Source: an uncultured Clostridia bacterium (GTDB taxonomy: Bacteria; Bacillota; Clostridia; Oscillospirales; Ruminococcaceae). From it: a DNA stretch of 15,961 nt. The stretch's first letter is position 1. Each line of letters begins with the position of its first letter. Below, piece by piece: positions 6,345-13,094 of this stretch. The notes under the pieces were generated by a model. That model had not been told where the DNA came from, did not search any database, and saw nothing but the letters and a program-made list of their open reading frames with translations. A program made the translations under genes and the position numbers. The stretch spans positions 1 to 15,961 of the forward strand of contig CALLQM010000424.1 in NCBI GenBank assembly GCA_938014855.1, written 5' to 3'.

Positions 6345-7568
6345 CTATTGTAACGGTTCCAAAGGTTGTAGAGTCGTGTGCAATTTGATATCCTTGGAAC
6401 GAAAATCAAGTTTAAATCGTTTCGCAATACGTGCAATTACACGCTGACAATTTTCATAAGTCAAAGTTGGCAGCATCAAAACATACTGCGTTGCGGAAAA
6501 ACGGGAAACGATATCCCCTTTTCGCAGTGATTGACAGGCAGACTGCAGCAGCTGATCCATCGCTTTGCTTAAATGAGATGTTTCCGGTACTTGATTGTCT
6601 TGATCGGTAATGGTAAGCAAGGCAATAAAAACCGACTGACCGGAGCGCGAAGCCGTTCGAGCTTCAACACGATACATACATTTAAAAACTTCATATTCAC
6701 AGAAAAAGGCTCCGTTCACCTTTTCGTGTTCACAAAGATCCTCTTTTATCACACTTAAATCTGTTTCAATATTGTTCTGCGTTTTAACGATTTCTCGATA
6801 GAGGTCGCGCACCTCCTGCGAAACAGAAACCCCAAGTTCTCGATAAAATAGATCGGTTAATTGATTGTAATGCTCCAAAGCCTGCGCCTGTTTTTCCTGT
6901 TTGACCAGCGCAAAAATCAAGTATTGATGCGCACGTTCTTCAAACGGATCAATCATGACCGCCTGCCTGCAGATAGACTCAAGATCTTCATACTGTTTGC
7001 ATACCAATAAAAGTTCGATAGCTTCGTATATACTTTTAAAATAAAGGCTCCGGAATGCATGAAAAAACGGCATTGCCCAAGCACGATAACTCGAATTTGG
7101 TAAAAAATCACCTTGATAAATTGAAAAAGCGCGCAAATATAACGCTATCCGGCTTTGAGCAGGCAGCTGTTCATTCCCGGCCTGCTTACACAAATTCTCA
7201 AATTGTTCGGTATCTACTTGGCATGCAAATTGATTGTTCCAACTATAAGTACTATGGCTGTAACGAATCAGTTCTCTGCCATATGTAATGCCGCTGGAGG
7301 TAAACATGGTTCGAATCCGATACACCAAATTTTTCAGCGCATTGGCCGGATTGTTGCTTTTATCATCCGGCCACAACGATTCCACCAAGCTCTGCGTTGA
7401 TATCGTCTCGTTGCGATATGCAATCAAATACTCCAATAGATTCCACATTTGCTGGGAATGGTTGTCCGAATCGCTTAGGACTTTGTCCCCAATGGTTATT
7501 TTAAAACCGCCAAACATTTGAATTTGAATGGTCTCCGGCATTGCTTGCCGTATTTGCTCCTCTTGCAT
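6345..7568 (-). CDS. SARP/BTAD-type transcriptional regulator with degenerate GGDEF-like C-terminal domain
   Basis: A 407-residue predicted cytoplasmic DNA-binding protein. An OmpR-like winged helix lies at about 14-110 (IQIQMFGGFKITIGDKVL; QMWNLLEYLIAYRNETIS; LVESLWPDD; NALKNLVYRIRTMF). The bacterial transcriptional activator domain, a TPR-like helical array, spans about 118-265, with the typical YQGDFLP and DPFEERAHQYLIFAL blocks. The C-terminal 285-390 resembles a GGDEF fold (SVFIALLTI; LRKGDIVSRFSATQYVLMLPT), but the GGDEF loop reads SATQY, so cyclase activity is not expected. The start at 7568 has AGGGAG nine bases upstream; an in-frame TTG at 7589 lies before that site. It is divergent from a fumarylacetoacetate-hydrolase-family gene across 242 bases and overlies the 169-residue gene. 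Target genes and signal are unknown. Confidence 0.88.
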   Translation of the reverse strand: MQEEQIRQAMPETIQIQMFGGFKITIGDKVLSDSDNHSQQMWNLLEYLIAYRNETISTQSLVESLWPDDKSNNPANALKNLVYRIRTMFTSSGITYGRELIRYSHSTYSWNNQFACQVDTEQFENLCKQAGNEQLPAQSRIALYLRAFSIYQGDFLPNSSYRAWAMPFFHAFRSLYFKSIYEAIELLLVCKQYEDLESICRQAVMIDPFEERAHQYLIFALVKQEKQAQALEHYNQLTDLFYRELGVSVSQEVRDLYREIVKTQNNIETDLSVIKEDLCEHEKVNGAFFCEYEVFKCMYRVEARTASRSGQSVFIALLTITDQDNQVPETSHLSKAMDQLLQSACQSLRKGDIVSRFSATQYVLMLPTLTYENCQRVIARIAKRFKLDFRSKDIKLHTTLQPLEPLQ

Positions 7569-7652
7569 GATGCCGGTCTCCCTTGCCAATTTGATTCTTT
7601 ATGAGTTTAACATTTATTTTTAAATATGAAAAGGGTATTTCTTATTTTTTAC

Positions 7653-7670
7653 CAAATTTTGTTCAATTTG
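7653..7670. repeat. Inverted repeat CAAATT-N6-AATTTG in a divergent intergenic region
   Basis: Perfect six-base arms lie between the BTAD regulator and the FAH-family gene. AATTTG recurs at 7588-7593 and 7710-7715. This could be a binding site for the regulator, but the region is AT-rich and the match could be chance. No strong promoter was recognised for either flanking gene. Confidence 0.3.
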
Positions 7671-7810
7671 CCACTTTTTGATAATTATGTTTGATCTTAC
7701 ATTTGAAAAAATTTGATGAATCAAAAAAGAAGGTTGCAAAGCGTTGTCAAATATTGAATAATAGAAACAGAAAATGTAAACGGACTCTAGAAAATCAAGG
7801 AGGCAATCTT

Positions 7811-8692
7811 GTGAAGCTATTAACTTACCGACAAAACGCAGCCGATTATATTGGGATTTTGGCTGACTCCTCGCACATTGTACCAATTGAAGAATTCGGC
7901 ATAACCTGCAAAAATATGACCGAGCTGATTGAGCAAATCGATGAGACTAATTTTAAAACTATCCAAGCTAAATTAAGAGAAGGCGGTTTTTCCACCATCC
8001 CCATCAGCAGTGTTGAGAAGCGTGCACCGATTCCCTTTCCGCATCAAGACATCATCTGTCTCGGCATCAATTACATGGCACATGCGGAAGAATCCGCGCG
8101 GTATAAGCTGGAATCATCGGACGGCGACCGTCAGTATGCCATTTATTTTTCCAAGCGCGTCAATGAGGCAAATTGTGACGGCGGCTTGATCCCTGCACAT
8201 GCTGACATTGAGGATCGGTTGGATTATGAAGCGGAATTAGCAGTCATTATCAAAAAAGATGCAAAAAACGTCGCTGTAAACGATGCTTTTGACTATGTAT
8301 TCGGTTATTCAATTGCCAATGACATCAGTGGCCGCGTCTTACAGAACCGCCATAAACAGTGGTATTTCGGAAAAAGTTTGGATGGATTTTTCCCGATGGG
8401 TCCTTGGATTGTAACGGAAGACGAATTTGAGCGCCCGCCGGTACTCAAAATTCAGTCCCGTGTGAACGGAGAATTACGGCAGGACAGCTCGACCGATCTT
8501 TTAATTTTTGACATTGCACATGTCATACATGAGCTTTCTCAAGGCATGACGCTGAAAGCGGGAACAATTATTTCCATGGGCACACCCGCCGGTGTTGGTA
8601 TGGGCTTTACCCCGCCAAAATTTTTAAATTCCGGTGATGTAGTAGAATGCTCGATTGAGGGCATCGGAACACTGACCAATACCATTGATTAA
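7811..8692 (+). CDS. Fumarylacetoacetate hydrolase (FAH) family protein
   Basis: A 293-residue member of the FAH C-terminal domain family, whose members hydrolyse, decarboxylate or isomerise 2-oxo or acylpyruvate-type compounds using Mg2+/Mn2+. Key features are IICLGINYMAHAEES (81-95, with the family His at 91), the metal-binding Glu pair in DYEAELAVII (E140, E142), the third ligand D171 in ANDISGR, K188 in FGKSLDGFFPMGPW, and GTPAGVGMG (257-265). I choose the GTG at 7811 because AAGGAGG (7797-7803) precedes it by seven bases; the open frame from 7691 has no such site. Length is typical. No partner catabolic genes are nearby, so the substrate cannot be stated. It is divergent from the BTAD regulator, a possible controller. 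It ends at a palindromic terminator. Confidence 0.92.
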   Translation: MKLLTYRQNAADYIGILADSSHIVPIEEFGITCKNMTELIEQIDETNFKTIQAKLREGGFSTIPISSVEKRAPIPFPHQDIICLGINYMAHAEESARYKLESSDGDRQYAIYFSKRVNEANCDGGLIPAHADIEDRLDYEAELAVIIKKDAKNVAVNDAFDYVFGYSIANDISGRVLQNRHKQWYFGKSLDGFFPMGPWIVTEDEFERPPVLKIQSRVNGELRQDSSTDLLIFDIAHVIHELSQGMTLKAGTIISMGTPAGVGMGFTPPKFLNSGDVVECSIEGIGTLTNTID

Positions 8693-8700
8693 CCTGCATA

Positions 8701-8734
8701 AAAGCCGCCTTTTTGATATCAAAAAGGCGGCTTT
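8701..8734. terminator. Bidirectional intrinsic terminator (perfect 34-bp palindrome)
   Basis: AAAGCCGCCTTTTTGAT is followed directly by its reverse complement. It lies between the convergent FAH-family gene (stop at 8692) and the Ig-like protein gene (stop at 8737). The minus-strand exit is T-rich (CTTTTATG); the plus-strand exit is weaker. Confidence 0.85.
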
Positions 8735-8736
8735 CA

Positions 8737-9261
8737 CTATTCAATTACAAAATCGGTCGTAATTTCGGAACATGCAAGCGCTTGTCCCTGCGTGTCACTA
8801 AAACATGCAAGCTGTGAGGCGCGATATATGCCCGGCTGGAGCGGTTGATCAAACAAATCGATTGCTATGGTTTGACGTGTCGTTTCCCCCGGTTCCAGTA
8901 CATGTTCTTCTAAATCAAAGACCACATCATCACGCACCGAAAGCGGTGTTACCGTATCTCCATCCACATGCCGAAAATCATAGTACCCTGTATAAATAAG
9001 ATCATGTTCCCCATGATTTGTAATGATGAGTACGATTTCTTTCGTTCCCGCAGGATAGCTTTCCTGCTCTGTATGCGCTTTGATACTGCGCTCAGAATCA
9101 TTTGGAATTTCGTCACCGATTACTGTCAATATCAAATCGTTTTCCGCCTCGGGAAGGAGCTCTTTGTTTGCAGGGCGATTCCAAAAAAATTGGATTCCTC
9201 CAATTACTATTCCAATTAAGAACAGGGCTGCAAAAGCGGCAGCAACTCGATGCGTTTTCAT
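8737..9261 (-). CDS. Membrane-anchored protein with bacterial Ig-like (Big_14-type) domain
   Basis: The 174-residue product has a basic start (MKTHR) and one hydrophobic segment at about 6-27 that is not followed by a lipobox, so it is probably an uncleaved anchor exposing the rest outside. Residues 45-173 look like a beta-sandwich: TVIGD..., KEIVLIITNHGEHDLIYTGYYDFRHV, then EEHVLEPGETTRQTIAIDLF and LQPGIYRASQLACF. This pattern fits bacterial Ig-like proteins of unknown function. Two Cys (153, 164) could pair. The start shares a base with the ychF stop (TAATG at 9263-9259) and has no ribosome site of its own, so expression probably depends on ychF translation. A convergent terminator follows the stop by three bases. 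Confidence 0.8.
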   Translation of the reverse strand: MKTHRVAAAFAALFLIGIVIGGIQFFWNRPANKELLPEAENDLILTVIGDEIPNDSERSIKAHTEQESYPAGTKEIVLIITNHGEHDLIYTGYYDFRHVDGDTVTPLSVRDDVVFDLEEHVLEPGETTRQTIAIDLFDQPLQPGIYRASQLACFSDTQGQALACSEITTDFVIE

Positions 9262-10358
9262 TATACGTTAAACCGGAACAGAACTACGTCACCGTCTTGG
9301 AACACATATTCTTTGCCTTCCGAACGGACCAGTCCTTTTTCTTTTGCCGCCGCCATGGAGCCACACTTTACAAGATCGTCAAATGCAATGACTTCGGCGC
9401 GGATAAATCCTTTTTCAAAATCCGAATGGATTTTGCCTGCGGCCTGCGGCGCTTTGGTTCCTTTTTTAATCGTCCAAGCACGCACTTCCGGTTTGCCTGC
9501 GGTCAAGTAAGAAATTAGACCCAGCAGAGAATAGCTTTTTTTGATGAGCCGATCCAATCCCGACTGATGCAGTCCCATATCTTCCAAGAACATCATTTTA
9601 TCTTCCTGTGACATGTCTGCAATCTCTTCTTCAATTTTTGCGCAGATCGGGAGCACTTCACTGTTCTCCGCTTTGGCGATCTCCTGAACTTCCTTGAGAA
9701 AATGATTGGATTCGATATCGCCCGCAAAATCTGTTTCGCACATATTAGCGGCATAGATAATAGGTTTATCCGAAAGAAGCGGCATATCATCCATAGCCTC
9801 ACGCTCGTCCTCGTCGCACTCAAAACTGCGCGCGGATTTGCCTTCTTCCAAATGCGCTTTCAGACGTTTAAGAACCTCGGCCTGTGCCGCCAATGTTTTG
9901 TCACCGCTTTTTGCAGCTTTTGATGTACGGTCGATTTTTCGGTCAACCAATTCAATATCGGACAAAATCAGTTCCACATTGATCGTTTCAATGTCGCGCT
10001 TTGGGCCAATCTCGCCATCCACATGTACAATTTCGCCGTCTTCAAAACAACGCACCACATGAACAATCGCGTCCACTTCACGAATATGGGAAAGAAACTT
10101 GTTTCCGAGTCCTTCCCCTTTTGAAGCGCCGCGCACCAATCCCGCAATATCTACAAATTCAATTACAGCCGGTGTATATTTATCCGGATCATACATCTTA
10201 GCAAGCACGTCCAGACGCTCATCCGGCACAGCCACCATGCCCACATTGGGTTCTATCGTGCAAAACGGGTAGTTCGCCGACTGAGCACCCGCGTTGGTAA
10301 TTGCATTAAAGAGGGTCGATTTGCCTACATTGGGCAGTCCGACAATTCCTAATTTCAT
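9261..10358 (-). CDS. ychF: Redox-regulated ATPase/GTPase YchF (OLA1 family)
   Basis: A universally conserved Obg-related P-loop protein that binds ATP and associates with ribosomes; in Escherichia coli it dampens oxidative stress responses. The product is 365 residues, the usual length. Visible are the P-loop GLPNVGKST (7-15), the conserved YPFCTIEPNVG (30-40), switch II DIAGLVRGAS (70-79), and NMCE (205-208) in place of NKxD, the hallmark of its ATP preference. A helical insert follows, then the C-terminal TGS domain (about 278-361). The start at 10358 follows GGAG with seven bases spacing; upstream in-frame codons to 10394 lack support. A consensus promoter lies 150 bases upstream. Its stop overlaps the start of the next gene. 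Confidence 0.97.
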   Translation of the reverse strand: MKLGIVGLPNVGKSTLFNAITNAGAQSANYPFCTIEPNVGMVAVPDERLDVLAKMYDPDKYTPAVIEFVDIAGLVRGASKGEGLGNKFLSHIREVDAIVHVVRCFEDGEIVHVDGEIGPKRDIETINVELILSDIELVDRKIDRTSKAAKSGDKTLAAQAEVLKRLKAHLEEGKSARSFECDEDEREAMDDMPLLSDKPIIYAANMCETDFAGDIESNHFLKEVQEIAKAENSEVLPICAKIEEEIADMSQEDKMMFLEDMGLHQSGLDRLIKKSYSLLGLISYLTAGKPEVRAWTIKKGTKAPQAAGKIHSDFEKGFIRAEVIAFDDLVKCGSMAAAKEKGLVRSEGKEYVFQDGDVVLFRFNV

Positions 10359-10507
10359 ACTGAATCTCCATTCTGCCGCTCCGCACCGACACAAAATTGA
10401 GTCATAAAGTCACTCTTATCCGCGAAGAAAGTTGATAAGAGGCAAACCGCGCACCAAAACGACCGCCTTGGATAACCCATGGTAGCCATACGCGTCTTTC
10501 CATATAG
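10359..10507 (-). promoter_or_regulatory. Long ychF 5' leader with inverted repeat
   Basis: The predicted promoter at 10514-10542 implies a leader of about 150 bases. It contains a perfect eight-base inverted repeat, CTCTTATC (10413-10420) and GATAAGAG (10434-10441), with a 13-base loop. No T-run follows, so it is not a terminator. I recognise no known riboswitch or leader family. An 80-codon open frame crosses this region without a ribosome site and is probably not a gene. Confidence 0.4.
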
Positions 10508-10513
10508 TTTAAT

Positions 10514-10542
10514 ATTATAGCGTCCTTTTTCTATTTTCACAA
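10514..10542 (-). promoter_or_regulatory. Sigma-A promoter for ychF
   Basis: On the minus strand, TTGTGA (10542-10537), 17 bases, then TATAAT (10519-10514). Start of transcription is predicted near 10507, well upstream of the ychF start. Confidence 0.78.
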
Positions 10543-10702
10543 GAGGGCTTTTGGGTTTTCTCTGCTGATCAAACTGCATAATTTTGAAACTGGACAACGC
10601 ATGTTCAAAAAATATTCACCAATGTATATGATTTTGTTGTATAATTGTGGTATTATATTGATATAGTAAAAATTTCATTGCATATAAACGGAGGGAACAA
10701 AC

Positions 10703-11395
10703 ATGTCTATCGGAAAGATCCTGGTATGTGATGACGACCGCAACATCTGTGAACTGCTCCGCCTTTATTTGGAAAAAGAAGGGTATGCGCTCGCCATTGC
10801 CAATGACGGCGAAGAAGCGCTTGCCAAGTTCGCCTCCGAGGCACCAGATCTGATTTTGCTCGATATCATGATGCCAAAATTGGATGGCTGGCAGGTTTGC
10901 AGAGAAATTCGCAAAAAGTCAAACTGCCCGATTATTATGATCACTGCCAAAGGCGAAACCTTTGATAAAGTTCTCGGTTTGGAGCTGGGTTCGGACGACT
11001 ATGTAGTCAAACCGTTTGACCCAAAAGAAATCGTTGCTCGTATCAAAGCAATCATGCGGCGAACCGGAAAATCTTCCGCAGAAAATGATGTAAAAGAAGT
11101 CAGCTATGATAAACTGGTCGTAAACATGACAAAATATGAATTGAAGGTCGACGGTAAAGTGATTGATACGCCGCCAAAAGAACTCGAACTTCTGTATCAT
11201 TTGGCCAGCAATCCCAATCGTGTTTACACTCGTGATCAGCTTTTGGACGAAGTTTGGGGATTCGAGTATTACGGCGATTCCCGTACGGTGGATGTCCATA
11301 TCAAACGTCTGCGTGAAAAACTGGAAGGCGTCTCCGAACAGTGGACTCTTAAAACGGTTTGGGGCGTCGGTTACAAATTTGAAGTAAAAGAATAG
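10703..11395 (+). CDS. OmpR/PhoB-family response regulator
   Basis: A 230-residue DNA-binding response regulator, cytoplasmic, predicted partner of the kinase that follows. The receiver domain (4-118) has the acidic pocket CDDD (9-12), phosphoacceptor D54 (LILLDIMMPKLDGW), the conserved Thr in MITAKGE and K104 in DDYVVKPFDP. The winged-helix effector domain covers about 133-228: YDKLVVNMTKYELKV, PPKELELLYHLASNPNRVYTRDQLLDEVWG, RTVDVHIKRLREKL, and the C-terminal hairpin VWGVGYKFE. Start at 10703 follows GGAGG with eight bases spacing. Several AT-rich -10-like hexamers (TATAAT 10640-10645, TATAGT 10662-10667) lie upstream, without a convincing -35. A terminator-like hairpin separates it from the kinase gene. 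Gene order with htrA is reminiscent of CssR, but identity with it is not shown. Confidence 0.95.
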   Translation: MSIGKILVCDDDRNICELLRLYLEKEGYALAIANDGEEALAKFASEAPDLILLDIMMPKLDGWQVCREIRKKSNCPIIMITAKGETFDKVLGLELGSDDYVVKPFDPKEIVARIKAIMRRTGKSSAENDVKEVSYDKLVVNMTKYELKVDGKVIDTPPKELELLYHLASNPNRVYTRDQLLDEVWGFEYYGDSRTVDVHIKRLREKLEGVSEQWTLKTVWGVGYKFEVKE

Positions 11396-11409
11396 TTTTT
11401 ACAACCGGG

Positions 11410-11440
11410 AACGGGTCGGGCTGTGTCCGGCCCGTTTTTT
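11410..11440 (+). terminator. Intrinsic terminator/attenuator between regulator and kinase genes
   Basis: AACGGGTCGG (11410-11419) pairs with CCGGCCCGTT (11427-11436), including one G-U pair, around GCTGTGT, followed by a run of six T (11435-11440). It lies only 28 bases before the kinase start and 15 after the regulator stop. No kinase promoter was seen, so readthrough is probably needed for kinase expression. Confidence 0.85.
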
Positions 11441-11467
11441 GCATCAACAACAAGGGGACGATTCGCT

Positions 11468-12931
11468 ATGCGCAAAACGTTATTCAGCAAGCACTTTATT
11501 ACGGTAACATCCATTATTTTGCTGAGTATCACCATTTTAGGTGCTGTTTTGTTGGTATTTGCGTCGCAGTATTTTAAACAAGACCGTTACAAACTGCTGG
11601 AGCACAATGCCCAACAAGCCGCCGCTTTGACTTATTCCAACATTCGGAATAATTATTTTGAAAATGTAACACCACAAGTGGTTCTGCCCATGTATACGAT
11701 TTTGGCCAATTCCATTGAGGCCGATATCTATCTTGCAAATACAGAGGGCGAACTGCTTCTGTTTGCCGAAGGCACCGGCGCAGACCATATCAATAAAACC
11801 ATCCCGAAAGAAATCATTGAAAAAGCCTCTTCGGGCGGCTGTTATCGGGAGATTGGAAAGATGGGCAATCTTTACCCCGATGCTCATTACACGGTAGGTA
11901 TCCCGGTAAATCGGGATGACGGACTTCCTGCCGCCGTTGTATTTGTTTCCACATCGGCCAGCACACTCACCATTTTTTTGGTTGAAATTTTAAAAATGTT
12001 CGCCGTCAGTTCGCTTGCCGTGCTGATTTTGGCATTTGCCGCAGTGTATTTTATCACTGCTGACTTGGTGCGCCCAATGCGCAAAATGGTAGCGGCCACG
12101 CAAAGCTTTTCCAAAGGAGATTTTACCGTACGTGTGCCTGTAGAGAGCTATGATGAACTTGGACAGCTTGCCATTTCGTTTAATAACATGGCGTCCTCTT
12201 TGGCGACTACCGAAACGACCCGCCGCTCATTTACTGCCAACGTTTCGCACGAACTGCGAACACCAATGACCACCATCGGCGGTTTTATTGACGGAATTTT
12301 GGACGGCACGATTCCGGATGATAAGCGCGATCACTACCTGAAAATTGTTTCGCAGGAAATCAAACGTCTCTCGCGGCTCGTACGCTCAATGCTGAACATT
12401 GCCCGTATTGAGGCCGGTGAATTGGAAATAAATCCGGATTTATTTGATGTAAACGATACGGTCATTCGAACCGTGTTTACGTTTGAACAGCCGTTGGAAT
12501 CCAAAAATATTGAAGTACGCGGGCTGGATCATGGAAAAGTCATGATTGAAGCGGATCCGGATTTAATTCATCAGGTGATCTACAACTTGATTGAAAATGC
12601 GGTAAAATTTGCAAGCGAAGGAGGATACATTGAAATCGGTTATACCGATGATGAGAACGTCACAAGTGTTTCGATTAAGAATTCCGGTGACGGCATCCCT
12701 AAAGAAGAAATTCCTCATGTGTTCGATCGTTTTTACAAAACCGATAAATCCCGCAGCCGTGATAAAGGCGGTGCAGGGCTTGGCCTGCATATTGTCCGCT
12801 CGATCATCAACCTGCATGGCGGCGATATTATTGTACGCAGTGTAGAGGGTGAATACTGCGAATTCCTATTTACCATTCCAAAACCGCAAAAAAAAGGTAA
12901 GAAAAAATCAGCGGACAGCACGGAATCTTAA
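11468..12931 (+). CDS. Membrane sensor histidine kinase (HAMP-containing)
   Basis: The 487-residue kinase is predicted to phosphorylate the preceding response regulator. In order: TM1 at about 11-33; an extracytoplasmic sensor domain (about 35-168) with a dCache/PAS-like pattern (IEADIYLANTEGELLLFAEG; YTVGIPVNRDDGLPAAVVFVS); TM2 at about 170-197; HAMP at 198-250 (LVRPMRKMV...SYDELGQLAISFNNM); the H-box FTANVSHELRTPMTTI with H261; the N-box NLIENAVKFA (373-382); and the G boxes NSGDGIP and GGAGLGLHIV. A Lys-rich tail ends the protein. The start at 11468 follows AAGGGGA; the in-frame ATG at 11423 lies within the terminator stem and is unlikely. The signal sensed is unknown; a cell-envelope signal is suggested by the htrA neighbour. 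Confidence 0.94.
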   Translation: MRKTLFSKHFITVTSIILLSITILGAVLLVFASQYFKQDRYKLLEHNAQQAAALTYSNIRNNYFENVTPQVVLPMYTILANSIEADIYLANTEGELLLFAEGTGADHINKTIPKEIIEKASSGGCYREIGKMGNLYPDAHYTVGIPVNRDDGLPAAVVFVSTSASTLTIFLVEILKMFAVSSLAVLILAFAAVYFITADLVRPMRKMVAATQSFSKGDFTVRVPVESYDELGQLAISFNNMASSLATTETTRRSFTANVSHELRTPMTTIGGFIDGILDGTIPDDKRDHYLKIVSQEIKRLSRLVRSMLNIARIEAGELEINPDLFDVNDTVIRTVFTFEQPLESKNIEVRGLDHGKVMIEADPDLIHQVIYNLIENAVKFASEGGYIEIGYTDDENVTSVSIKNSGDGIPKEEIPHVFDRFYKTDKSRSRDKGGAGLGLHIVRSIINLHGGDIIVRSVEGEYCEFLFTIPKPQKKGKKKSADSTES

Positions 12932-13094
12932 TAGTCATAATTTGGTAATATATGATTCAAGTATTTTTTAAACATATTTGTAAATCTTTTTATAACTATG
13001 TTATTTTAATTTCATATTTGTCCGTTATACTAAATACAACGATAAAAATAATGCAATTGATCATATAACATACTTTGGAAAGGCAGTGATCAGC
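12932..13094 (+). promoter_or_regulatory. htrA upstream region with direct repeats CATATTTGT
   Basis: This AT-rich gap between the kinase and the protease contains two identical nonamers, CATATTTGT, at 12973-12981 and 13013-13021, exactly 40 bases apart (about four helical turns). A possible -10 TATACT lies at 13026-13031 without a good -35. Spaced direct repeats ahead of a promoter with a poor -35 are the pattern expected for activation by an OmpR-type regulator. No terminator is seen after the kinase gene, so readthrough is also possible. Confidence 0.4.

Noticed and set aside
6329..6436. ATG start at 6436 for the 169-residue gene
   Set aside because: It would overlap the regulator by 92 bases without a ribosome site; the TTG at 6328 has AAGGGG in place.
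7620..7886. 88-codon minus-strand frame opposite the FAH-family gene start
   Set aside because: Covers the divergent intergenic region and the first codons of a clear gene; AT-driven, no ribosome site.
10355..10597. 80-codon minus-strand frame upstream of ychF
   Set aside because: It runs across the predicted ychF promoter and leader, has no ribosome site at its ATG and shows no family-like pattern.
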